64,000 nt of DNA from Candidatus Ozemibacter sibiricus (GCA_003327425.1 QOQW01000008.1:62001-126000), one strand, 5' to 3'; counted from the first letter of the stretch, positions 1 through 7,764 are shown. The notes: generated from the letters alone by a model not told the origin. A program made the numbers and translations.

Positions 1-260
1 CTGCCATCGGTTCCTTCCCCATCTCCGCCACCGGCCGCCGCATCGCCGGTGCCGCCAGGGTCGGGCGTCTGGTTCCCTTGTTTTTTGAGGTACCGGTCGG
101 CCAGCTGTTTGGCTTTCTGGATGTCCGCATCGTTGAGGGCGATCTGGAACCGGTCGCTCAGGGGGGCGGCTGCGACGGGGCGGAGGGTGACGACCAGGAC
201 GAGGGCGACGAAGGCGGCCCCGAGCCACAGGATGAACGGGCAGGAGATGGCGTTCTTCAT
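1..260 (-). CDS. Exported or membrane-anchored hypothetical protein (3' end outside window)
   Basis: The reading frame is open from the ATG at 260 to the window edge and has no stop, so the C-terminus is missing. The visible 86 residues begin MKNAISCPF and continue into a hydrophobic stretch (about residues 8-33) ending in ...PVAAAP, which looks like a signal peptide or N-terminal anchor. A charged segment with KAKQLADRYLKKQ follows, then a Gly/Asp-rich low-complexity tail. GAGGT lies about 5 bases before the ATG and supports this start. It is downstream of the STAS gene on the same strand, about 100 bases away, so co-transcription is possible. I do not recognise the family. Confidence 0.6.
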   Translation of the reverse strand, partial: MKNAISCPFILWLGAAFVALVLVVTLRPVAAAPLSDRFQIALNDADIQKAKQLADRYLKKQGNQTPDPGGTGDAAAGGGDGEGTDG

Positions 261-358
261 GGCGGACCTCGGTTGATCCTCATAGTGCCAGCCGTCAGAT
301 GATGCACCTGGCTGGGTGGTGGCAGGGGATGGACGACAGGCCAAGGGCGAACGGTGAA

Positions 359-709
359 TCAGGCGGACAGGGCGGAGACGGCTTCGGCTTCGGTCGGGTA
401 ATGCTGGCAGAGGTTGAGGACCCCGGTCATCTGCAGCGCCGTCTTGGTGAGTTTGGAGAGACCGGTCAGCGCGACCTTGCCGTCGTTGTAGTCGATGATC
501 TTGACCATCAGGTCGAGGAGCATCGACAGCCCGGTGGAGTTGATGACCGGGGTCCCGGTCAGGTTCAGGACATACCGGAGATGGCCGGCGGTCAGGGCCT
601 TCTCGCAGGTGTCGCGGAGCGCGACGCCGCCCGGCTCGTCGAGGTAGCCGGTGGTGCGCAGGATCAGGACAGGCCCTTGCTGGGCCGACTCGATTTTGAA
701 TTCAGCCAT
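359..709 (-). CDS. STAS-domain anti-anti-sigma factor-like protein
   Basis: A 116-residue single STAS domain, the usual length of SpoIIAA/RsbV-type proteins. These bind anti-sigma kinases and are switched off by phosphorylation of one Ser. The core loop reads VINSTGLSML, so Ser58 occupies the phosphorylation position, although the usual preceding Asp is Asn here. The partner kinase and phosphatase are not in the window. A consensus promoter ends only 6 bases before the ATG, so the mRNA is predicted to be leaderless. The family call is firm; which sigma factor or other partner it controls is unknown. Confidence 0.85.
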   Translation of the reverse strand: MAEFKIESAQQGPVLILRTTGYLDEPGGVALRDTCEKALTAGHLRYVLNLTGTPVINSTGLSMLLDLMVKIIDYNDGKVALTGLSKLTKTALQMTGVLNLCQHYPTEAEAVSALSA

Positions 710-715
710 GAGGCT

Positions 716-744
716 ATGATAGAAGGCACCCTGGTCGGTGTCAA
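716..744 (-). promoter_or_regulatory. Sigma70-type promoter of the STAS gene, predicted leaderless
   Basis: On the minus strand, -35 TTGACA (744-739), a 17-base spacer and -10 TATCAT (721-716). Only six bases (AGCCTC) separate the -10 from the ATG at 709, so transcription should begin at or next to the start codon. No ribosome binding site is present. Confidence 0.65.
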
Positions 745-781
745 GCCTGCCGTGTCGTCGGCGCTGGCTTCTGGTCGGCGC

Positions 782-811
782 TTGACCGCGACCAGCCGAA
801 TCTTCTATGAT
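782..811 (+). promoter_or_regulatory. Sigma70-type promoter of tpx
   Basis: -35 TTGACC (782-787), an 18-base spacer and -10 TATGAT (806-811). The predicted start is near 818, giving a 5' UTR of about 40 bases with AAAGGAG at 844-850 before the tpx ATG. It is back to back with the STAS promoter. Confidence 0.6.
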
Positions 812-857
812 GACCTCCGTCCGCGACTCAACTTCCTATCGCCAAAGGAGATTCCCC

Positions 858-1415
858 ATGACCCACCTGATGTGGATCGTCATTCCGCTCGTTCTCGCTG
901 CTCTCACCGCCCCGGCCGTCGCTCAGGTCACCTTCAAGGGCAACCCCCTGACCCTCGTCGGTCGCGAGGTGAAGGTCGGCGAGGCGGCACCTGATTTCAC
1001 CCTCCTGGCCAACGACCTCAGCGAGGTCAAGCTGGCCGATACCAAGGGCGTGCGCGTGTTCACCACGGTGCCTTCGCTCGATACGCCGGTCTGCGATCAG
1101 CAGGTGCGCCGGTTCAATCAAGAGGCGGCCCGCCTGAGCAACGTGTCCATCTACACCATCTCGGCCGATCTGCCTTTCGCCCAGGCGCGCTGGTGCGGCG
1201 GGGCCGGCATCGACAAGGTGAAGACCCTCTCCGATCACCGCACGATGGGGTTCGCCGAGGCCTACGGGCTGCACATCAAAGAACTGCGGTTGCTGGCTCG
1301 CGCCGTGTTCGTCGTCGATTCGGCCGGCAAGATCGTGTACAAGGAGATCGTCCCCGAGGTCACGGCGCTGCCGAATTTCGACGCGGCCCTCAAGGCGATC
1401 GCCGCCGCCAGATAA
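858..1415 (+). CDS. tpx: Thiol peroxidase (Tpx-type 2-Cys peroxiredoxin) with signal peptide
   Basis: Reduces hydrogen and alkyl peroxides through a peroxidatic and a resolving cysteine. The Tpx signatures are all present: TFKGNP, APDFTLLANDL, PSLDTPVCDQQ with peroxidatic Cys79, and SADLPFAQARWC with resolving Cys113, followed by LLARAVFVVD. Unusually for Tpx, about 22 hydrophobic residues ending APAVAQ precede the enzyme and read as a cleavable signal peptide, so it probably works outside the cytoplasm. I chose ATG 858 because AAAGGAG sits 7 bases upstream; the frame is open further 5' without a better start. A strong hairpin follows the gene. Confidence 0.92.
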   Translation: MTHLMWIVIPLVLAALTAPAVAQVTFKGNPLTLVGREVKVGEAAPDFTLLANDLSEVKLADTKGVRVFTTVPSLDTPVCDQQVRRFNQEAARLSNVSIYTISADLPFAQARWCGGAGIDKVKTLSDHRTMGFAEAYGLHIKELRLLARAVFVVDSAGKIVYKEIVPEVTALPNFDAALKAIAAAR

Positions 1416-1455
1416 CCTCTTTCCAGGGTTCCCTTTCCTCGCTTCGCGCTCGCCT

Positions 1456-1494
1456 CCATCTCCCAGGCTCCGGCCGTCGGCGCCTGGGAGATGG
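1456..1494 (+). terminator. Hairpin after tpx, probable terminator
   Basis: Perfect 13-bp inverted repeat (arms 1456-1468 and 1482-1494) with a 13-base loop, followed by a pyrimidine-rich CTTGCCTCTTTCC. It separates tpx from the nucleotidyltransferase gene. Confidence 0.55.
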
Positions 1495-1495
1495 C

Positions 1496-1524
1496 TTGCC
1501 TCTTTCCGATCCCCATGCTAGGGT
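1496..1524 (+). promoter_or_regulatory. Candidate promoter of the MntA/HepT-pseudopilin gene run
   Basis: -35 TTGCCT (1496-1501), a 17-base spacer and -10 TAGGGT (1519-1524), 24 bases before the ATG at 1548. The match is weaker than others in the window. It lies immediately behind the tpx hairpin. Confidence 0.4.
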
Positions 1525-1547
1525 TGGATAGAGGAGCTTGAGCACGT

Positions 1548-1901
1548 ATGGCGGCAACCAAGGGGACGCATCGGACCGCCCCCCGCCTCCCGCGGCGACC
1601 GCCCGATCGGCGGGATGTCTTGATCGAACGCTTGCGGCGGGCGCTTCCCGACCTCCAGCGCCGCTATCCGATCAAAACCCTCGGCCTATTCGGATCCTGG
1701 GCCCGAAACGACGCCGCGCCCGAGAGCGACGTCGATCTCCTGGTCGAATTGGCTCGACCGATCGGCCTGCAGTTCGTCACCCTGGCCGACGAACTCGAGA
1801 AAATCCTCCAGACGAGAGTCGATCTGGTGTCTCGGGGAGGGGTCAAGCCGCCTTACCTGAAAGAGATCCTGAAGGACCTCATCTATGTCGCGGCGGTCTG
1901 A
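1548..1901 (+). CDS. MntA-type minimal nucleotidyltransferase, antitoxin partner of HepT
   Basis: A 117-residue nucleotidyltransferase of the MNT type. It has the GSX10DXD motif: GS at residues 49-50, Asp61 and Asp63, and a further Asp near residue 92 in TRVDLV. In characterised MntA/HepT pairs this enzyme AMPylates a Tyr of the HEPN toxin and so neutralises it. The next gene is a HEPN protein whose start lies inside this gene (17-base overlap), the standard arrangement. GAGGAG about 11 bases upstream supports ATG 1548. The first ~20 residues are basic and not part of the domain. Confidence 0.85.
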   Translation: MAATKGTHRTAPRLPRRPPDRRDVLIERLRRALPDLQRRYPIKTLGLFGSWARNDAAPESDVDLLVELARPIGLQFVTLADELEKILQTRVDLVSRGGVKPPYLKEILKDLIYVAAV

Positions 1902-2229
1902 TGCGCTTCTGCTCAAGGATATGCTGGCGGCCCTGCAGAAGATTCGCCGCCACACCAAAGGAATGGATTATAAGGCCTTTCGGAAAGATGACAAGACGGT
2001 CGATGCGGTGTGTCGGAATTCCGAGATTCCAGGAGAAGCCGCCGGACGACTTTCGAGAGCCTTCCGCCTTCGACATGGGCAGATCGACTGGCCGGGGATC
2101 ATCGGCTGCCGCAACCGGATCATTCACGAATATTTCGGCGTCGATCGGGCCCTACGGTGGGCCATCATCCAGAACGATGTTCCGGCCATGCGAATCGCTT
2201 TGCGGAGGTCTTCGGTCGATGCCGAATAG
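1885..2229 (+). CDS. HepT-like HEPN toxin (DUF86 ribonuclease family)
   Basis: A 114-residue all-helical HEPN protein. It ends in the RX4HXY motif seen as RNRIIHEYFG: Arg76 and His81 would be the RNase residues and Tyr83 the residue AMPylated by MntA-type partners. Overlap with the upstream nucleotidyltransferase gene implies translational coupling and a toxin-antitoxin role. Its own 3' end overlaps the start of the first pseudopilin gene, which is unusual and may tie the pair to pilus gene expression or to a read-through transcript. Confidence 0.83.
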   Translation: MSRRSDALLLKDMLAALQKIRRHTKGMDYKAFRKDDKTVDAVCRNSEIPGEAAGRLSRAFRLRHGQIDWPGIIGCRNRIIHEYFGVDRALRWAIIQNDVPAMRIALRRSSVDAE

Positions 2230-2767
2230 AAACTATCGGCCGCCGTCTGGCTTCTCGATCGTCGAGACCCTGATGGTGCTGTTGATTCTGGGCATTCTGG
2301 CCACTGGCGGCTTCCCGCTGCTGATGGGGTACGCCCAGGAGGTCCACCTCGAGCAGCAAGCCCGGATGATCTACCAAGACCTCTGCCTGGTACGTGATAC
2401 CGCCATCGCCACGGGTATCAAGACGGGCCTCATCCTCCAACTGGGCCCTCTGGGAGTGCAGTACTACACCATGGTTGCCCCGATGGGCGTGAACATCCGT
2501 CCTGCCTTGATGGATGAGTGCGAGAATGGCGTCTGGCGGTGGCTGCCGGCCAGTCATTCCGTACAAGTCACCCTCAATGTCCCATCCACGTCCAATCCCA
2601 TGAGAGTGTTGTTCGATGGAGAGGGGCGGCTGGTCGAACCGGCCAGCCAGACAGTGCGACTGTTTGTGCGGTATTCCACCGGAACGCAGGTGCTGGATGA
2701 GCCAGGTCTGTGGATCATCGAGCTGTTGCCCGATACCACCTCGATTCGGATCTGGAGGGGCCCATGA
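2219..2767 (+). CDS. GspH/FimT-like minor prepilin
   Basis: A 182-residue type IV prepilin-like protein. After a short basic leader the sequence reads SG|FSIVETLMVLLILG, the prepilin peptidase site with Gly11, Phe at +1 and Glu at +5, followed by a hydrophobic helix. Length and C-terminal beta-rich sequence fit a GspH/FimT minor pseudopilin. ATG 2219 was chosen because GCGGAGG lies just upstream and the leader is then normal length. It overlaps the hepT end by 11 bases and the next gene by ATGA. Confidence 0.85.
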   Translation: MPNRNYRPPSGFSIVETLMVLLILGILATGGFPLLMGYAQEVHLEQQARMIYQDLCLVRDTAIATGIKTGLILQLGPLGVQYYTMVAPMGVNIRPALMDECENGVWRWLPASHSVQVTLNVPSTSNPMRVLFDGEGRLVEPASQTVRLFVRYSTGTQVLDEPGLWIIELLPDTTSIRIWRGP

Positions 2768-4644
2768 AGCGACGAGGCATGTTTCTGGTGGAATCCCTGG
2801 TGGCGCTAGGCATCCTGGCGGTGGTCGTCGGGTCGCTGTTGCAAGGAGTGACCAGCGGAGTGCAGGGCGCTCAACAGGGCCGGCAGCAGATGCAGGCTGG
2901 GGTGATCGCCGAAGCGGTCGCCGAGGAGATCCGGATGGTCTCGGCCAGCGGCACCTGGGGAACGCATGTCTGGGTACCGTTCGGCAGCGCTTCGGGGGCG
3001 GTGCGGCTGGTCGCCGATGGACGGTGGTACGAGCTGTCGGCTTCGACGGTGCCGGCTGCCCCCGATCCGACCAATTTCACGGTGACCTACCGGGCCGTCC
3101 CCCTTGGTCCGGCCAGTCTGGCCACGCACCTGGAGATCAAGTTCCCGCCGATCGCGACCCCGCCGGCTTCCTGCACCGCCACCGGCCTCATCGCTTCGGC
3201 TTCGGTGAGCCGATTGACCGCTCCCAATCTGGTCGATTGCGCCACTGATACGCTCTGGAACCCCGGGCCCATCAAACCGGGATCGTATGCCTTGACCTTC
3301 TGGCGGGAATTCTGGAGGCCCCCTCATGGCATCCATCCCGGGTATTGGGAGATCAGGCCTTTTTCGTTTTACAGATATTACTGCATCTATGCTAGCAGTA
3401 CGAACTGGCCATTCTGCTGGGAGCTGCAGTGCAGCAACGATCCGTCTGGCGGCTGGACCACCATCGATCGTCGGAGCGACGTCTACTGTGTCGCTGGCTG
3501 GAACAAGTTCCAGATCACCCCTCTTGATTCGCCCAACCGCCGCTATTTCCGCCTGGTCATTTCCGATTATGAAGGGGCCGGGTTGTCATTGGGTGAAGTC
3601 TATTTCCCTCGCAGCACCGACCCCGTGCCAGGGGAACCCCATGTCCCTCCTCCTCCCAATTTCGTGGCCTCGGCGAGCGTGCATCCCAGTTCGGCCAATC
3701 GATTGGTCGATGGGTCGACCGGCCATCCCTGGAACCCGCCTGGGCATATTCCTCCCGTCGGTGACCCCTACGTGCTCGATTTTGACATGGACCCTGAACA
3801 GGACATCCAGGTCGAGAAGTACCGGTTGTTCTGCGATAACACCTTCTTTCCCACCCAATGGACGCTCTACGGGAGTTTCGGATCGGATACTTTCACCCTG
3901 GATACGGGAGCGACCACGACCTGGCAGGCGAACAGTTGGGCCACTTTCACCTGCGATCTCGTTGCCACGATCAGTTCGATGCGTCTGGTGGTGGCCTCAT
4001 GGTCGGGTTCGGCCCTGAAGATCAACGAAATCGAGTTCATCCAGCCCCCGCCGCCACCCCCGCCGGCGACGTTCGTTCCCCCTGATACGCCGTTCAGACG
4101 CCTGGCGGCAGCCAACGTCGACGATGCCAATGCCGACCGGCTGGTCGACAACGTTCCCGACTCGTTCTGGAACACTGGACTGCTGCCCCCGCCGGTCGAT
4201 TCTCCTGAACGCTATGTGATCGACCTGACCGCCTCCTTCCCCTTCATTGCTCGGGAATACACCATGTTCTGTCAGGCCAAGAACACCCCTCGGGCATGGA
4301 CCTTGGATGGCAGAAGACCGAGTGGAAGCTGGTACCGACTGGATACCAGGAGCAACGAAACCTGGCCTGGGGAGGGATGGCGCTCGTTCACGTTCCCTGA
4401 CCCCCCGGCGACCGAGCCGGCCAGTTATGCGGCCTACCGGATGACCATCACAGCCTATAACGGGGACGGAGTCTCGATCGCCGAGTTCGATTTTCCCCAT
4501 AAATATGTGCTGGCCAGCGATACCAGGGTGTTCGCTCCGGGAACCCTCCTCCAGGTCGAAGTGCGGGTGCAGCCGCGGGGGACGACCGACCCGGCGGAAG
4601 GGGCCTGGCTGCGGTTCCTGGTGGGGCGGCGAGGGGCGGAATGA
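2764..4644 (+). CDS. Large minor prepilin with three tandem discoidin (F5/8C)-like domains
   Basis: The first residues, MKRRG|MFLVESLVALGIL, are a prepilin cleavage site with Glu at +5 and a hydrophobic helix, as in GspI/PilV-type minor pilins. The protein is 626 residues, several times the usual length. About residues 150-600 hold three repeats, each with a (V/A)ASAS-like or AAANV start, NRLVD.....WN, a W.L.G.....(F/Y).LD.(R/G) segment and an (R/K)(L/I)....G.....E(V/I/F).F end, separated by Pro-rich linkers. This pattern resembles F5/8 type C (discoidin) carbohydrate- or surface-binding domains; the assignment is from reading, not a search. Coupled by ATGA overlaps to both neighbours. Parts are noticeably less GC-rich than the surroundings. 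Confidence 0.75.
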   Translation: MKRRGMFLVESLVALGILAVVVGSLLQGVTSGVQGAQQGRQQMQAGVIAEAVAEEIRMVSASGTWGTHVWVPFGSASGAVRLVADGRWYELSASTVPAAPDPTNFTVTYRAVPLGPASLATHLEIKFPPIATPPASCTATGLIASASVSRLTAPNLVDCATDTLWNPGPIKPGSYALTFWREFWRPPHGIHPGYWEIRPFSFYRYYCIYASSTNWPFCWELQCSNDPSGGWTTIDRRSDVYCVAGWNKFQITPLDSPNRRYFRLVISDYEGAGLSLGEVYFPRSTDPVPGEPHVPPPPNFVASASVHPSSANRLVDGSTGHPWNPPGHIPPVGDPYVLDFDMDPEQDIQVEKYRLFCDNTFFPTQWTLYGSFGSDTFTLDTGATTTWQANSWATFTCDLVATISSMRLVVASWSGSALKINEIEFIQPPPPPPPATFVPPDTPFRRLAAANVDDANADRLVDNVPDSFWNTGLLPPPVDSPERYVIDLTASFPFIAREYTMFCQAKNTPRAWTLDGRRPSGSWYRLDTRSNETWPGEGWRSFTFPDPPATEPASYAAYRMTITAYNGDGVSIAEFDFPHKYVLASDTRVFAPGTLLQVEVRVQPRGTTDPAEGAWLRFLVGRRGAE

Positions 4645-5219
4645 GGCGCGGACGGACCGGCATGTCGCTCATCGAGATCCTGGTCGCCGGGATCGTCTTC
4701 CTGGTCATCTTCATGGGATTGGCGACCTCGCTGCAGAGCGTGGTGATGGTGAACCACCTGGCCACCGGCATCAATGACTGTCTCGATCGCTCCCGGCTCG
4801 GCCTGCGCCTCCTCAAGTATGGCGATGCGACCGTTCCCGCCCTGGCCGAGGCGGCGTCGGCCCGCCTCGATCCGGCCACCGGCCGGTTGCGTTTCGCCAG
4901 CACTCCGACCAGCGGGGAAGACCGTGAGGTGTATCTCGAGCAGGGTCGACTGCTGATGCGGGCCTTGCCGGTCGGCACCCCCCTCGTTCTGATGGGTGAC
5001 GAGCCCGCCGCTCGCTCAGGAGTCCGAGTGGTCCCTCCCCCCAATGGAGGGTGGGCCGCCGTGGCTACCAGCACCAATGGAGCGTGTCTGGTGCGTTTGA
5101 CCTTGCGGGTGTTCTACGATGCCAATCATGCGCCTGATCTGGCGACTCATGTCTGCGATGCCGACGAACCGGAAATGACCCTGACATCTTCGATCTTTTT
5201 GCGGAATTCCGACCGATGA
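4641..5219 (+). CDS. GspJ/PilW-like minor prepilin
   Basis: A 192-residue prepilin-like protein. The N-terminus RTG|MSLIEILVAGIVF gives a Gly at -1 and Glu at +5, followed by about 20 hydrophobic residues. The length and the position after the GspI-like gene suggest a GspJ/PilW-type minor subunit. The start overlaps the previous stop as ATGA, and the end overlaps the next start the same way, so the four prepilin genes are translated as a coupled block. Confidence 0.8.
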   Translation: MRRGRTGMSLIEILVAGIVFLVIFMGLATSLQSVVMVNHLATGINDCLDRSRLGLRLLKYGDATVPALAEAASARLDPATGRLRFASTPTSGEDREVYLEQGRLLMRALPVGTPLVLMGDEPAARSGVRVVPPPNGGWAAVATSTNGACLVRLTLRVFYDANHAPDLATHVCDADEPEMTLTSSIFLRNSDR

Positions 5220-5728
5220 ACCAGCGGCACGAATCCCTGATTGGAATATCCGATCCGAACCCACCTCCAGTGCCGATCCCGCGCCGGGGATCGATGACCG
5301 CCTACGCCTTGATCCTGGTGCTGTTGGCCGGCCTGTTCATCTCGCGGTTTTCGGTGACCAGCCTCAATATCGCGCTGGTGAATCGACTGCACCTGGCCGA
5401 TCAGCAAGCCCGTCAGGGGGCCGAGGCCGGGCTCGAGATCTGCCTGCGGTTGGCGACCAATTCTTTCTACATTTCCGGCCAGCCGCCGGCGAGCTTTACG
5501 GTGAGCCTGAATCCGGCTCCCCCCTATTCCAGCCACCTGGCGACGATGACTGTGGTGTATGAAGTCGCGACGAATGTCTTCGGCAACCTGCAAGGCAGTG
5601 CCACCGCCTTCGTGTACGACCGGTCGGGCGCTCTGGCGGCCTGCCGCACCGTCACCAACGAGATCGAGGTCGCCGCGTCGGCCGCCAGCCAGAATAAGCG
5701 ATTCAAGCAACTGTGGGAGCGCCATTGA
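5216..5728 (+). CDS. PilX/GspK-like minor pilin
   Basis: A 170-residue protein with a 25-residue polar leader, then PRRGSMTAYALILVLLAG, a hydrophobic helix typical of PilX/GspK-type subunits. As in those families, the +5 Glu is absent. The following sequence (ADQQARQGAEAGLEICLRLA) is helical and the rest beta-rich. Such subunits cap or prime the pilus tip together with GspH/I/J-like proteins, which are encoded directly upstream with ATGA overlap. Family assignment rests on position and N-terminal pattern. Confidence 0.7.
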   Translation: MNQRHESLIGISDPNPPPVPIPRRGSMTAYALILVLLAGLFISRFSVTSLNIALVNRLHLADQQARQGAEAGLEICLRLATNSFYISGQPPASFTVSLNPAPPYSSHLATMTVVYEVATNVFGNLQGSATAFVYDRSGALAACRTVTNEIEVAASAASQNKRFKQLWERH

Positions 5729-5730
5729 CC

Positions 5731-6564
5731 ATGCCTCTCTCTCACCCGCCCCCTACAGAGGGAACTGGGCTTGAACCCGTCCTCCACCTGTCCGGCGTGA
5801 CCAAAAGCTACGCCCGGGTGGTCGGCGAATCGCTGGCCCGGGGCCGGCGGCAGGTCCTGGCCGATGTCAGCCTGACCATCCGGCGGGGCGAGATCTACGG
5901 CTTCGTTGGCCTGAACGGGGCCGGCAAGACGACGACGATCAAGATCGCCCTCGGCCTGACCCACCCCGACGCCGGAACCGTTCGCCTGTTCGGAGAAGAC
6001 GTGTCGGCCGACCCCTGCGCCCGGGTGGGGTATGCTCCCGAGAAGCCGGGATTCGCTTCGTTCCTGACCGGGCTCGAGGTGCTGGAATACGCCGCTCGCC
6101 TGCTGGGGTGCCGACTGCCGGGCGCCCGCTTCCAGGAAGTGCTCGAGCGGGTCGGTCTCTGGGACGACCGCGGCAAGCAGGTGGCCAACTACTCGAAGGG
6201 CATGCAGCAGCGTCTGGCCCTAGCCGCTGCCATGCTGCACGATCCCGACCTCTACGTGCTCGATGAGCCGAGCAGCGGGCTCGATCCGCTCGGCCGCCGG
6301 CTGGTCAAGGAGATCCTGAAAGAGTTGCGTCGGGCCGGCCGCACCGTCTTCTTCAGCACCCACATCCTGGCCGACGTGCGCGAGATCTGCGACCGGATCG
6401 GGGTGATCCACCAGGGCCGGATGGTCTTCGAAGGCACCCTCGAGCAATTCAACCCGACCCAGGGCGATCTCGAGGAACGGTTCGTGGCCCTGATCGGGGC
6501 CGGCCTCGGCGTTGTGCCCAATGGTTCATCGCTCGATCTCGAAAGCCCTCAGGGCATTTCTTGA
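5731..6564 (+). CDS. ABC transporter ATP-binding protein (PilH-like by context)
   Basis: A 277-residue ABC ATPase with Walker A GLNGAGKTTT (about residues 60-69), signature YSKGMQQRLALAA, Walker B LYVLDEPSSGLDP and switch His in FFSTHIL. It belongs to the CcmA/NatA type that pairs with ABC-2 permeases, and such a permease is encoded at 7919. Between them lie a lipoprotein and the major pilin. In Myxococcus xanthus the pilG-pilH-pilI ABC transporter next to pilA is needed for pilus assembly, so I infer a PilH role. ATG 5731 follows GGGAG; an in-frame GTG at 5713 is an alternative. Confidence 0.88.
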   Translation: MPLSHPPPTEGTGLEPVLHLSGVTKSYARVVGESLARGRRQVLADVSLTIRRGEIYGFVGLNGAGKTTTIKIALGLTHPDAGTVRLFGEDVSADPCARVGYAPEKPGFASFLTGLEVLEYAARLLGCRLPGARFQEVLERVGLWDDRGKQVANYSKGMQQRLALAAAMLHDPDLYVLDEPSSGLDPLGRRLVKEILKELRRAGRTVFFSTHILADVREICDRIGVIHQGRMVFEGTLEQFNPTQGDLEERFVALIGAGLGVVPNGSSLDLESPQGIS

Positions 6565-6604
6565 ACCTGCCGATGGAAATCTGCGGCCTGCGTGGTTCGG
6601 AAAA

Positions 6605-6633
6605 TTGACGCCCTGGCCTGGCCATGGTAGGCT
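6605..6633 (+). promoter_or_regulatory. Candidate promoter of lipoprotein-pilin genes
   Basis: -35 TTGACG (6605-6610), 17-base spacer, -10 TAGGCT (6628-6633). It would give a 5' UTR of about 45 bases before ATG 6684. No -24/-12 sigma54 signature was seen here. Confidence 0.4.
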
Positions 6634-6683
6634 GGATCGTAGGTTATATCTGCTTTTTATTCTCTTCAGGAGGATTCCTCTCC

Positions 6684-7010
6684 ATGACACGAATCATCGC
6701 ACTCTTCGTCGTTGTTTCCCTGTGCTTCACCTTGATCGGGTGTACTGGCAGTCAGCCCCAGGGTCAGACCATGACCCCCGAAGAAAAGAAAGCCAAAGGG
6801 CTGACCCCCCTCGATGCCGATGGTCGCCCGATCAGCGAGTCTGCGGCCGCGCCAGCCCCTGCTCCCACCACCGAACCGGGGGGAGCGACTCCCACCGAAA
6901 CCATCACGGAAACCCCGTCTGACGCTTCCGCTGTCCCTGGTAATGCTCCGGCGGCTCCCCCAGCCGATGCTCCGACTCCTCCCGCCGCCCCAGCCCCCGG
7001 TGGTAACTGA
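6684..7010 (+). CDS. Small Pro/Ala-rich lipoprotein
   Basis: A 108-residue protein. The N-terminus is a signal peptide ending in a lipobox, TLIGC, so Cys19 or thereabouts should be lipidated. The mature part is a low-complexity Pro/Ala/Thr-rich chain with TPEEKKAKGLTP near its start and no recognisable fold. AGGAGGATTC upstream supports ATG 6684. It ends 40 bases before the major pilin gene and probably shares its transcript. Function unknown; an envelope-spanning or pilus-associated role is only inferred from position. Confidence 0.75.
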   Translation: MTRIIALFVVVSLCFTLIGCTGSQPQGQTMTPEEKKAKGLTPLDADGRPISESAAAPAPAPTTEPGGATPTETITETPSDASAVPGNAPAAPPADAPTPPAAPAPGGN

Positions 7011-7050
7011 CTCGACCGGTATTCACAATCCCCCTTTTTCAGGAGGTTTC

Positions 7051-7734
7051 ATGAACAGGAAAGGTTTTACCCTGATCGAACTGATGATCGTCGTGCTGGT
7101 CATCGGCATCCTGGCGGCCGTCGGCATCCCGAAATACCAGAACTTCGTCATCGAATCGCGAGCTCGCTCGTGCATGTCGCAACTCAAATCGATCGACCAG
7201 GCCGTGGCCGTCTGGGAGACCAAGAACGTGGCCATCGGCTTCAACGATTGCGCTGAGATCCTGTTCAATCCCCAGAGCGGGGTGATCACCACCACCACCT
7301 ATCGACGGTGGACGGGCGCGGCCTATGCCGCCAACCAGGTCAACCCCCAGGATGTTCTGCCCCTCCCGCAGGGCGTGGGTGGGTCTCAAGGCGATGCCAT
7401 CCTGGCCATCGTCAAGGATCCTCGCGTCATGGCCTGCCCAGAAGTGGTCAACAAATGGGGCGGCAATCAGAACATCGCCGTCAACTGGATGAACTCCTAT
7501 CGGTTCGTCAAGGTCCCGCCCGCCACCATCGCCGACAACTGGATGCGCGACTGGGTGCCGGCCCGCATCGGCCGCGCGGCCACCTGCTATGCCTTCGGCT
7601 ACAATGCCAACGACCTCCTCCTGGCGGCGGCCCCTTCAGGCACCCAGGGGCCCCCGGGCAACATCTACTACCCCGGCTGGGGCGATCCCAACCACCAGCG
7701 CGAGTTCCTGCACCTGCAGTGGAACGCCCGGTAA
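7051..7734 (+). CDS. pilA: Type IV major pilin (PilA-like)
   Basis: The N-terminus MNRKG|FTLIELMIVVLVIGIL is the canonical type IV pilin signal: a 5-residue leader, Phe at +1, Glu at +5 and a long hydrophobic helix continuing to IPKYQNF. At 227 residues it is longer than most pilins, with three or four Cys in the globular part. AGGAGG lies 4 bases before the ATG and a strong terminator hairpin follows the gene, as expected for an abundantly made subunit. It sits between the ATPase and permease genes of an ABC transporter. The other prepilin genes upstream lack this textbook short leader. Confidence 0.88.
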   Translation: MNRKGFTLIELMIVVLVIGILAAVGIPKYQNFVIESRARSCMSQLKSIDQAVAVWETKNVAIGFNDCAEILFNPQSGVITTTTYRRWTGAAYAANQVNPQDVLPLPQGVGGSQGDAILAIVKDPRVMACPEVVNKWGGNQNIAVNWMNSYRFVKVPPATIADNWMRDWVPARIGRAATCYAFGYNANDLLLAAAPSGTQGPPGNIYYPGWGDPNHQREFLHLQWNAR

Positions 7735-7764
7735 ACGAGCCCTCCGCCTAGACGTCGTTCAACG

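Noticed and set aside
299-994. A 231-codon plus-strand frame over the STAS gene
   Set aside because: Antisense to the STAS gene and overlapping the tpx start; no coding signature.
6600-6700. Sigma54 promoter for the pilin, as in many pilA genes
   Set aside because: No GG-N10-GC -24/-12 pattern at a suitable place; a sigma70-like pair fits better.
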